Below, piece by piece: positions 1 to 6,935 of a stretch of 37,539 nucleotides of DNA (within the stretch, counting starts at the first letter, position 1; the number at the start of each line of letters is the position of its first letter). Position numbers and translations under genes: made by a program. This stretch comes from Myxococcota bacterium (GTDB taxonomy: Bacteria > Myxococcota_C > UBA6777). Below the pieces are notes generated by a model, which did no database searches, had not been told where the DNA came from, and saw only the letters and a program-made list of their open reading frames with translations. The stretch spans positions 1 through 37,539 of the forward strand of contig CAUJFU010000044.1 of assembly GCA_963169055.1 (NCBI GenBank). Reading direction: 5' to 3'.

Positions 1-2747
1 AGGTGTTGGTTGGTGGCGTTTGGGTTGCCGTTGTGGGGGGGTTCGGTGCTGGGGTCGGTTTCGGCGGTCCAGCTGGGGACGGGGAGGGTTTGTGTACTGG
101 CGGCGTCTTGGGCGGGGAGGAGGGAGTCAGCGAGGGCAAAGGCTTGTCGGGGGACGGATTTTCCGCTGGTGATGACGGTTCCAGCGGAGAACAAGAGTCC
201 GATGTCACCGAGCCGTAGGAGATAAGAGGCTTGGAGAGCGCCTTTCCAAGTGGAGGCGTATTGGAGGGCTTTTCCTTGGCTATCTTGGCCGAGGAAAAGC
301 CCGAAGCTTGCGAGGATATTGAGTCCACGGACAGGGAAGAGTCGGAGTTCGAATTCGCCGCCGTAGGTGGTGATCTGTTCGGCGTTGTTTTTTTGGACGA
401 AGTTGGTGGTGCGTGAGGGGAGGGTTTGCTCGCCGCCGACCTGTTCTTTCCAGCGGGTTTCACCGAGGAAGGGATCGAAGCGGTCGCGGACGACGGGGCT
501 GATCAGGTCATTAAAAAAGGAGACGTATCCGTTGAGGCTGACGGCCATCAAACCACGGCGATACCAGCCGAGTTGTAGTTCTAGGGTATGGACGGATTCG
601 GGCCGTAGGTCGGGGTTTCCAAACAGGATGGCGTTGCGATCGATAAAGAGGAAGCGGTCTTGGATGGAGGGGGCTTTGAAGGCGTTGCCGTAGAGGAGTT
701 TGATGTAGGTTCCTGCGCCGGGGGTGATGACGACGCTGGCGCGGGGTGTGGCGACAAAGTTGTACTGGGTATCGTAGTCAAAGCGGCCACCGGCGGTAAA
801 TTCGACGTAGTTGAGAAGGTTGTATTGGAGTTGGACGTAGCCGCTGAAGTGGATGTTGATGTAGTTGGGTGGCTTGTCGTAGGAGCCGAATTCGGGAAAG
901 TAGAAGCCGGCCATATTGAGGTATTCGAATTCGATGCCGGTGGTGAGGGAGAAGTTGTTGCCGATCTGGGCGTTGAGGAGTGCGCCGGCTTCGAGGCGGT
1001 TGTCTGAGCCACGGATGGGGGTGTTGTATCGGCCTGTGGTGTAGACGTTGCGGCATTCTTTGGGGAGGAAGGGAGAATAAGGGAGTTGTTGGCCTTGGCT
1101 GGCTTCTTGGCGGGGGTTGGCGACGACGCTACAAACCTGTTCACCGCGATTTCCGGTGGCGATCTTGATGCAGGGGGTATCGCTTTCGCGGTCGATCTCG
1201 GAGCAAGCGGGATAGTAGCGTTGGAAGCGGAGGTCTTGTCCGCCTTGTTCTTTTTCGTAAACGCCGAAGTTGGGGGAGTTTCCGCGCAATCTTGCGCTGG
1301 AGTCGAACTTGCTGAGTGAGTTGACGCCTTGGCGGGCGTCGTTGTTGTAGCCGTAGTTGTCGTAGGCTCCCCACAAGGAGAAAGTTCCCCATGCACCGAG
1401 CAGAGCGGTCCAAGAGAGGCGGACGATGTAGCGGTCGGTGGACAGCAAGGTGTCGTTGTTGCCGAGGACGCTGGAGTTGGAGAGCAAGTTTTGCCCGGAA
1501 AAGACGGCGTTTGGGGCGTAGCGGCTTTGCATAAAGCGCAGGTTGAAGCCGCGCCATGAAAGTTGCCCGTAAAAGTTTTGGGAGTAGGCGTCCATGTTGG
1601 AGGGGAAATAGCGGAAGTTGTTGAGTTTTTGAAACTCGTAGATTGGAGAGAGGCTGGTGCTGTTGTTGCGGAGTTGGTCGAGGGAGAAGGCGGCGCGAAA
1701 GGTGATACCGCCGAAGAGTTCTTGACCGCCTTGGAGTCGGAGGAAATAACTTTGGGTGAGGGGGTTGATTCCAGCGGTAGCGGTGTAGCCTTTGAGGTCG
1801 GTATTGGTTTTGGTGATGATGTTGATGACGCCGCTGAGGGCGTTTGCACCCCAGAGAGCCGATCCGGGACCACGGATGATCTCGATGCGTTTGATGTTGT
1901 CGATGCTGACCCACGAGGGGTTGACAAGGTTTCGGTTGAACTGTCGCCACGCCATGTTATGGCCGTCGACGAGCATGATCATCTTGTCGCCGTAGGCTTG
2001 GTTGGGGTTGATACCACGGACGCCGATGTCTGGGCTGTGTCCGTCGTCGTTGATGTCGATTCCTGCGGAGTATCGCAGTAGTTCGCGCAAGTCGCGCCAG
2101 CCCCCGTCGCGGATCTCACTTTCGGTGATGACGGTGATGATACCGGGCGCGCTTTGGATGCTTTGTTCGCGGCGTGCTGCCGAGATAACGGTTGCGGAAG
2201 AATCGGGGTCTTCGTCGAGGGTGGATTTGTCTTCGTCGGCTTTTTCGGCCTTTGCGCGATCTTCGGCGCTCAAGCGCGTCACCACGCGAACGCTGTGGGG
2301 GGCTTTGGGGTTGGCGAACAGAAGGAGGGTTTTTTTGTTTACGTCGATGGCGGAAACGTAGTACTCGAGGGCGGGTTGGACGACTTGGAATTTTTGTAGG
2401 GTGGCGTTGTAGGTGTCTCCCCCGCGCAAGGTCATGCGTTGGCTACGGAAAGCCGTTTCGCCAGCGCGTCGAAAGTGCAGGTACACTTCGTCGATTTCTT
2501 CGTTGTCGGGGATCTGAAGGCGGATGCTGAGGCTACTGCCGACGAGAGTTGTGGTGAGGGGTGTGTGGAGCACCTTGAGGGCGGGGTTGGCTGTTTTGGG
2601 ATCTTTTTTGGGGGGAGGAGTTTGGGCCTGAAGCGGCAGGCCAAGAAAAACCGAGAAGAGCAAGAAAGAAAAGAGCGCAGTGACGGCCAGATAAGGCGAT
2701 GGAGCCGAGCTTTTGCGAGAAAAAAGCAAGGTTGGTTGAGATAACAT
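1..2747 (-). CDS. TonB-dependent outer-membrane receptor with N-terminal Ig-like domain (3' end beyond window)
   Basis: Reading leftward from the ATG at 2747, an open frame of at least 915 codons continues past the window edge. Residues 1-42 form a signal peptide (hydrophobic run, then LPLQAQ). Residues about 55-158 look like a beta-sandwich (Ig-like) domain, followed by an acidic Lys/Asp/Glu linker. The plug spans about 185-312 (ATVISAARREQSIQSAPG start, then MLVDG, IEIIRGPGSALWGANALSG and VINIIT). The rest is a barrel rich in alternating aromatic residues, with the typical FKAPS and NPDLRPES motifs near residue 700. Known role of the family: TonB/ExbBD-energised uptake of a siderophore, vitamin B12 or another ligand across the outer membrane. 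The ligand cannot be told from sequence. The Ig-like domain before the plug is unusual and may bind a partner or substrate. A CGGAG ribosome-binding site lies about 9 nt before the ATG. The gene sits downstream of the SDR gene on the same strand but after a 391-nt gap, so it probably has its own promoter. Confidence 0.93.
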   Translation of the reverse strand, partial: MLSQPTLLFSRKSSAPSPYLAVTALFSFLLFSVFLGLPLQAQTPPPKKDPKTANPALKVLHTPLTTTLVGSSLSIRLQIPDNEEIDEVYLHFRRAGETAFRSQRMTLRGGDTYNATLQKFQVVQPALEYYVSAIDVNKKTLLLFANPKAPHSVRVVTRLSAEDRAKAEKADEDKSTLDEDPDSSATVISAARREQSIQSAPGIITVITESEIRDGGWRDLRELLRYSAGIDINDDGHSPDIGVRGINPNQAYGDKMIMLVDGHNMAWRQFNRNLVNPSWVSIDNIKRIEIIRGPGSALWGANALSGVINIITKTNTDLKGYTATAGINPLTQSYFLRLQGGQELFGGITFRAAFSLDQLRNNSTSLSPIYEFQKLNNFRYFPSNMDAYSQNFYGQLSWRGFNLRFMQSRYAPNAVFSGQNLLSNSSVLGNNDTLLSTDRYIVRLSWTALLGAWGTFSLWGAYDNYGYNNDARQGVNSLSKFDSSARLRGNSPNFGVYEKEQGGQDLRFQRYYPACSEIDRESDTPCIKIATGNRGEQVCSVVANPRQEASQGQQLPYSPFLPKECRNVYTTGRYNTPIRGSDNRLEAGALLNAQIGNNFSLTTGIEFEYLNMAGFYFPEFGSYDKPPNYINIHFSGYVQLQYNLLNYVEFTAGGRFDYDTQYNFVATPRASVVITPGAGTYIKLLYGNAFKAPSIQDRFLFIDRNAILFGNPDLRPESVHTLELQLGWYRRGLMAVSLNGYVSFFNDLISPVVRDRFDPFLGETRWKEQVGGEQTLPSRTTNFVQKNNAEQITTYGGEFELRLFPVRGLNILASFGLFLGQDSQGKALQYASTWKGALQASYLLRLGDIGLLFSAGTVITSGKSVPRQAFALADSLLPAQDAASTQTLPVPSWTAETDPSTEPPHNGNPNATNQH

Positions 2748-3012
2748 TATGGATGCTCCGTTGCAAAAGAGAGGCGACTTGGCTCGAAAAAAGGCTTCTT
2801 TTGTGCGTGGATGTCCGAGCGGAAAAAACGATTTCTCAAAAAAAGTGACACAAGGTGGAAGAGGCCGCTGTTTGGGGAGAGATGGCGGATGCGGATCATG
2901 GAGCGTTGTGGTGGTGTAAGGTGCGAGGATGCGGAGTGAAGAAGAGGGCAGTTGGGGGGCTTCTGCGGGATGCGAATGTGTGACATCAAGGCCACCTCGG
3001 GGCATTGGTTTG

Positions 3013-3026
3013 GTGACGTAGATCAC
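3013..3026. promoter_or_regulatory. CRP/FNR-type palindrome GTGA-N6-TCAC
   Basis: The site reads GTGACGTAGATCAC: perfect 4-bp half-sites at the 6-bp spacing used by CRP/FNR-family regulators (consensus TGTGA-N6-TCACA). It overlaps the expected start point of the leftward promoter at 3060-3032, which would suit repression of the TonB-receptor gene. Binding is inferred only from the palindrome. Confidence 0.4.
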
Positions 3027-3031
3027 GTTCG

Positions 3032-3060
3032 AGTGAAACAGAACACGTTTCGTTTGTCAA
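3032..3060 (-). promoter_or_regulatory. Candidate sigma70-type promoter for the TonB receptor
   Basis: Leftward -35 TTGACA (3060-3055, perfect) is followed after 17 bp by TTCACT (3037-3032), a weak -10. The expected start point falls near 3025, inside the GTGA-N6-TCAC palindrome, leaving a leader of about 280 nt before the receptor ATG. The weak -10 suggests that an activator or an alternative sigma factor may be needed. Confidence 0.35.
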
Positions 3061-3138
3061 CGCTTAAAAAAGGAGCAACTTGTGGGAGAGCAAAGGAGGG
3101 AGCGCTCGCATCATAAAGCGCTGAAGCATCGGATGGAT

Positions 3139-4197
3139 CTAGGATTTGAGGTCTTTGGAGAGGAAGCCTCGATCAAAGAAGGATTGGCACATCTCGCGGA
3201 GGGTGGTGTCGAGGGGGCGGAATTGGAGGCCGAGATCGTGTTGGATGCGGGTGTTGTCGAAGAGGGTTTGGATGCCGAGGTTTCGGCGCAGGAAGGAGAA
3301 AGAGAGGCGTTTGTCAAAGAGGGCGATGAGGTACATCAGAAAGTTGGGGAGGCGGCGGGAAGGGAAGCGGACGTGGGGAAAATGGGGTTTGAGTTGGGCG
3401 ATGGCTTCGTGCAGCCAGATCGCTTGGTGGCTACAGAGGTATCGTCCCGAAGCTTGGGGGGATTCGAGTGCGCGCAGATGTGCGTCGGCGACGTCGCGGA
3501 CGTCGACGATGCCCCATGAAAAGTTGGGGATGGCGGGGAACTTTCCGCGCAGGACATCAAACAGGACGACGGGGCTTGTGCGGAGGTGGTCTTGTGTGTA
3601 CACAGGCCCCCATACAAGGGCAGGACAGATCGTGATGAGATCAAATCGGTCTTTTTCAGGGAGTTTTTTCCATTGCTCCCAAGCGGTTTTTTCGGCGAGT
3701 GTTTTGGAAAGTGCGTAGGGATTGCTTTGAAGGGTGGCGGTTTCGTTCCAGTCGGCTTCGGTGTAGCGATGCGGAGGATTGGGGAGATCGCTGTAGATCG
3801 CAGCGACAGAAGAGGTGATGATCAGGCGTTTGACCTCTTTGGCTTGTGCGACGGCGTGAAGGATGTTTTGGGTGCCTTGGACGGCGACGTCGACGATCTC
3901 TTTTTGGGGGTCTTTGGCTTGGAGTTGAACCGCTGAGGCGACGTGGCAAACCCAAGTGCATCCGCGCACAGCTTGGAGCAGGGAATCGGCGTTTTGGATA
4001 TCGGCGCTGACGAGTTCGAGATCGCCTTGGGTTTCTTGGGCGATATTGCGTAGGTGTTGGATCTTTTGGGGGTTGTTTGCGTCGCGTACGGTGCCACGAA
4101 CGCGATAACCCCGCTGTAGCAACAGATGGACGATATGCGTGCCGATAAAGCCGGCGGCTCCTGTGACACAGACGCGGATATCCGAAGGTGTGGGCAT
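3139..4197 (-). CDS. Extended SDR, dihydroflavonol-4-reductase-like NAD(P)-dependent reductase/epimerase
   Basis: 352 residues. The N-terminal Rossmann motif is VTGAAGFIGTHIV (residues about 11-23), and VCHVASAVQ follows the beta-4 strand. The catalytic triad is visible: Ser in IITSSVAAIYS, and Tyr/Lys in NPYALSKTLAEK (YxxxK). The arrangement and the motif CPALVWGPV match atypical/extended SDRs of the dihydroflavonol reductase/3-beta-HSD/aldehyde reductase group, which act on ketones or nucleotide-sugar-like substrates. The actual substrate is unknown. The ATG at 4197 is preceded by AAAGGAG at good spacing. Its leader contains a duplicated segment (4206-4298). The TonB-receptor gene lies downstream after a long gap, so a shared pathway cannot be argued. 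Confidence 0.88.
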   Translation of the reverse strand: MPTPSDIRVCVTGAAGFIGTHIVHLLLQRGYRVRGTVRDANNPQKIQHLRNIAQETQGDLELVSADIQNADSLLQAVRGCTWVCHVASAVQLQAKDPQKEIVDVAVQGTQNILHAVAQAKEVKRLIITSSVAAIYSDLPNPPHRYTEADWNETATLQSNPYALSKTLAEKTAWEQWKKLPEKDRFDLITICPALVWGPVYTQDHLRTSPVVLFDVLRGKFPAIPNFSWGIVDVRDVADAHLRALESPQASGRYLCSHQAIWLHEAIAQLKPHFPHVRFPSRRLPNFLMYLIALFDKRLSFSFLRRNLGIQTLFDNTRIQHDLGLQFRPLDTTLREMCQSFFDRGFLSKDLKS

Positions 4198-4205
4198 CTG
4201 GAACT

Positions 4206-4298
4206 CCTTTGTGGGGTAGGCAAGATCATCGAAGGGACTGGGCAGGGAAGCCCATTGCGAACGTGACCCACCTTTGTGGGGTAGGCAAAGTCATCGAA
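4206..4298. repeat. Direct repeat of the SDR leader, 28 bp x2, 65-bp period
   Basis: Positions 4206-4233 and 4271-4298 match at about 26 of 28 bases. Each copy contains, on the minus strand, CCCCACAAAGG, the ribosome-binding segment of the SDR gene. The distal copy therefore looks like a duplicated translation-initiation leader without its own gene. Confidence 0.8.
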
Positions 4299-4370
4299 TG
4301 GGCGGGGATGTTGTAGTGCATCTTGTGAGCGCAAGCCAGAGGCCAAGGTAGGGCTGAGCGGCGGGGGGGC

Positions 4371-4452
4371 GGGGAGAGGCACTACGTTGTGGGCGCGTTT
4401 CTGGTTGCGCTGGAGCGAGGAGGTGCGAACTGTGGGGAGGGGCACTACGTTG
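4371..4452. repeat. Direct repeat 19 bp x2, 63-bp period
   Basis: GGGGAGAGGCACTACGTTG at 4371-4389 and GGGGAGGGGCACTACGTTG at 4434-4452 differ at one base. They lie between the divergent SDR and HEAT-repeat genes, next to another repeat of nearly the same period (65 bp). This suggests successive slippage or tandem duplication in one control region. A role as a paired operator is possible. Confidence 0.75.
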
Positions 4453-4487
4453 CGTGGGTGGATGAAAAAAGAAAGTGAGGAAGTGTG

Positions 4488-5666
4488 ATGGACAAACGGA
4501 TGGGCGAGTATGCGGGTGTGTGGGCTTGTTTTCATGAGGTTTTGGCCGAAGATACGGAGGTTGGGTGCTGGCTTGAAAAAGGGCGACCGTATTTTTCGCT
4601 GCCGTTTGGGGAGTTTTGCCCGTATGATGAAGACGAACCGACGGGGGCTTTGCCCGTTCGAGACTCTTTGGCTGCGCATTGGTATGTGATCTTGCGCAGG
4701 GCGTATTGGCGGGGTGAGACGGGGGTTCCTGACGCTTCGCAGATCCAGCTCCATGCGTTTGAGCGTCGGAAAAAACGAGGCAGGGGGGCAATCTTATTGG
4801 AGCCGCGAGTGCGTTTTGTCGAAGAAAAGCCTTGGACGCCTTGGGGATCGGTACGTTCGTTGTTGGGGTCTTTTTTGTTAGAGCGTCGGTACGAATCAGG
4901 GGCATGGCGTTGGTTGAGAGCGGGGCGAATTCTGGATCGATTGTTGGCGAGCGAGCGCAGGGTGTTTTTGCGCTGGCTGTTGGAGACGTTGTTTTTGGGC
5001 TACGCGAAAGAAAGCGGAGCGCGGGATATGGGGGCGCATCTGGCGTGGTTATCGGAGGCATTTGGCGGCATTATCGAGGATCTGTGGTCGATGCTCAACG
5101 AAGAATTTTTTGGGGGGACGGAGGCTGCGTTGGGGAGGGTGTTTGGGCTGTTGTCTGAAGATTCAAGCGAAGATATCCCAGCAGCGATGTTGCGTGTATT
5201 GGCGTTGCACGAAGAGGCGCAAGGCGCGCAGGATTGGGCAAAGGTGTATTGGGGTGGCGAGCAATGGGTGGATTGGGCCGCAGCATCGGAGATTGCGGTG
5301 TGGGTGCCTGCGCGTGTACGTGTGTTGGGGGAAGCTTGTTTGCCTGCGCTGTTGCGGTGTGAGGGATTTCCGAGCGAAAACGTGCGTCAGCTTCGCGTGC
5401 AAGCGTTGGGAGAGATCGGGACGCCTGCTGTATTGGGGCCGTTGTTGGAGGCGTTGCGCGATCCTTCGGATTGGGTGCGCTTGAATGCGATCGAGGCATT
5501 GGCGCGGCTGGGTGTGTTGGCGACAGAAGCGAAAGAGGCGTTGCGACGGGCCTTGGCGGTCGAAGAGGGGCCGTTGCGTGATCATTTGTATGCGTTGTTG
5601 CAGTCGCTTGATGCTTCGTCGTTTGCGTCGTTTCGCACGCGGCTTGAAGAGATCTTGTTTTGTTAA
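4488..5666 (+). CDS. HEAT-repeat-containing protein of unknown function
   Basis: 392 residues. The N-terminal two thirds is not recognisable: it is rich in Trp, Arg and Glu and has no signal peptide or membrane segment. About residues 285-370 form HEAT-like helical pairs, clearest in LRVQALGEIGTPAVLGPLLE and RLNAIEALARLGVLATEAKE. HEAT/PBS-lyase-like repeats make an alpha-solenoid that binds partner proteins, so a cytoplasmic scaffold or adaptor is likely. The ATG at 4488 is chosen because GTGAGGAA lies just upstream; a GTG one codon earlier is the alternative. The gene is divergent from the SDR gene, and another HEAT gene follows on the same strand after a probable terminator. Confidence 0.8.
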   Translation: MDKRMGEYAGVWACFHEVLAEDTEVGCWLEKGRPYFSLPFGEFCPYDEDEPTGALPVRDSLAAHWYVILRRAYWRGETGVPDASQIQLHAFERRKKRGRGAILLEPRVRFVEEKPWTPWGSVRSLLGSFLLERRYESGAWRWLRAGRILDRLLASERRVFLRWLLETLFLGYAKESGARDMGAHLAWLSEAFGGIIEDLWSMLNEEFFGGTEAALGRVFGLLSEDSSEDIPAAMLRVLALHEEAQGAQDWAKVYWGGEQWVDWAAASEIAVWVPARVRVLGEACLPALLRCEGFPSENVRQLRVQALGEIGTPAVLGPLLEALRDPSDWVRLNAIEALARLGVLATEAKEALRRALAVEEGPLRDHLYALLQSLDASSFASFRTRLEEILFC

Positions 5667-5705
5667 GAAGGGTGGTTTATTGAACTGATTCATAAGGCGC
5701 GCAGT

Positions 5706-5735
5706 CCCGCTCCTTTCGGGGCGGGTTAGCGCCCC
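5706..5735 (+). terminator. Overlapping hairpins followed by a T-rich tract
   Basis: CCCGCTCC (5706-5713) can pair with GGGGCGGG (5718-5725). Alternatively GGGGCG (5718-5723) can pair with CGCCCC (5730-5735), followed by TCTTGCTTTTTG. The second form has the shape of an intrinsic terminator for the upstream HEAT gene. The first is mutually exclusive with it, as an antiterminator would be. Confidence 0.5.
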
Positions 5736-5877
5736 TCTTGCTTTTTGATTTGATGTTGTTTTTGTGCTCGAACTAACCGAGTGTTCGATTTTTGAGCGAG
5801 CGGTCTTCGTTGGGATTGGACATATAAGACTCTACACCCCCCCCGCGAGGGATCGACAAACAACAAAAGGAGCATGT

Positions 5878-6642
5878 ATGCCAAACAAACTCCCACAGAA
5901 CACACAGCTTGCACTGCTCAAGAAGAAACGGCCGATGACAGGGTTTTTCTTCTTCCTCTCGCTGTTTCTTGTCTCCATCCTCCCCCAAGCAGCCCATGCC
6001 GACAAGACTGCCGAGATCAACAAGCTGCTTCGGCAAATCCGAAGCCATAACCGAGATGTTCGCCGCAAAGCAGCCACGGCATTGCGCGAGAGGAAAAAGT
6101 TTGTCATCCCAAGATTGCGAAAAGACTTGCAAAACAAAGATAGCGATGTTCGCCGCAAAGCAGCCTTGGCGTTGGGCTATTTGGGTGAGGAGGCAAAAGC
6201 CACGACCCCTGCACTCATTCGTGCCCTGAAAGACAAGGACATCCACGTTCGTTATCTCGCTGCGAGGGCATTGGGTCGAATCGGTGTGGAGGCGAAAGCG
6301 GCGGTTCCTGCGTTGATTCAAGCCCTCAAAGACAGAGACTGGCTCGTTCGCCAAGATGCAGCGGAGGCATTGGGGATGATGGGGACACGTGGGAGAAATG
6401 CGATTCCTGCACTTATCCGAGCACTCAGAGACCGTGAGCACGTCGTACGTGGGGAGGCAGCAAAGGCATTGGGACATCTCAACGTAAAAAACAAAGCGGT
6501 GGTCTCTGCGCTGATGAGGGCACTCAAAGACAAAGATAGCGCAGTTCGCTATCACGCAGCGAGCGCGTTGAATTGGATAGGCATGGAGAATCAAGCGACG
6601 AAAGAAGCGCTTCGTAAGAACAGACCAAGGCGTCGGCGTTGA
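5878..6642 (+). CDS. Exported HEAT-repeat protein
   Basis: 254 residues. Residues 1-41 are a signal peptide: basic KKKRPMTG, then FFFFLSLFLVSILPQAAHA. The rest is about six HEAT units of roughly 31 residues, each with the pattern VRxxAAxALGxxGxxAxxAVPALIxALKDxD, ending in a basic tail (RPRRRR). Such repeats form an alpha-solenoid for protein binding, here in the periplasm or at the cell surface. The ATG at 5878 has AAAAGGAG 5-6 nt upstream and gives a proper signal peptide; an in-frame upstream extension does not. The repeats are strongly conserved among themselves, suggesting recent unit expansion, and a decayed unit lies downstream at 6707-6811. Confidence 0.85.
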   Translation: MPNKLPQNTQLALLKKKRPMTGFFFFLSLFLVSILPQAAHADKTAEINKLLRQIRSHNRDVRRKAATALRERKKFVIPRLRKDLQNKDSDVRRKAALALGYLGEEAKATTPALIRALKDKDIHVRYLAARALGRIGVEAKAAVPALIQALKDRDWLVRQDAAEALGMMGTRGRNAIPALIRALRDREHVVRGEAAKALGHLNVKNKAVVSALMRALKDKDSAVRYHAASALNWIGMENQATKEALRKNRPRRRR

Positions 6643-6706
6643 CCCTTCCCCACAATGTTTTGCACGAGGATTCCGTATGATTTGCAAGATGCTCTCGTGC
6701 TGAGAG

Positions 6707-6811
6707 ATGGAACCTGATGGCGCAACGGTATGGGGTCAGATGGGTGAAAAAGCGAAAGCGGCCATCCCAGCGCGAACAGAAGCGCTGAAAGTAAGTCCTA
6801 TCCGATGTTGA
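6707..6811 (+). pseudogene. Relic of a HEAT-repeat unit
   Basis: Translation from 6707 gives a 34-codon frame containing GQMGEKAKAAIPARTEALK. This matches the HEAT units of the preceding gene (for example GRIGVEAKAAVPALIQALK). Just upstream, LQDALVLRDG in another frame resembles the RQDAAEALG part of a unit, implying a frameshift. The segment therefore looks like the decayed end of a longer HEAT array or of a second HEAT gene. Confidence 0.55.
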
Positions 6812-6830
6812 GGCGGAAGGGTGCGTCCTC

Positions 6831-6859
6831 TTGACGGTAGGGGTGGTGTCTTCTAGACT
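6831..6859 (+). promoter_or_regulatory. Sigma70-type promoter for the zinc-ribbon/PEGA kinase
   Basis: TTGACG (6831-6836), a 17-bp spacer, then TAGACT (6854-6859). Initiation would fall near 6866, just after a run of T residues, about 70 nt before the kinase ATG. Confidence 0.5.
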
Positions 6860-6935
6860 GAGTTTTTTTTGGATGGATTGGGCGTCTTGTCACGTTTTGT
6901 AAACCATCGCGTTTTTGCGAACGCTCGGGGAGACT

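Larger units (their letters stand above)
2748..3138. other. 391-nt intergenic region between SDR and TonB-receptor genes
   Basis: No convincing gene is present. It holds the candidate leftward promoter and the CRP/FNR-type palindrome described separately. An 82-codon leftward frame ending in a TAATG overlap with the receptor start looks like chance coding (low-complexity, no family resemblance). Confidence 0.6.

Noticed and set aside
581..1950. Long leftward frames of 448 and 269 codons in the TonB-receptor region
   Set aside because: They are low-complexity (Ser/Thr/Pro or Gln/Arg/His-rich) and lie in other frames of the receptor gene, whose own frame gives clear plug and barrel motifs.
2747..2995. 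82-codon leftward frame whose TAA overlaps the receptor ATG
   Set aside because: Tempting as a coupled leader gene, but its text is not protein-like and it has no ribosome-binding site; kept only as part of the gap description.
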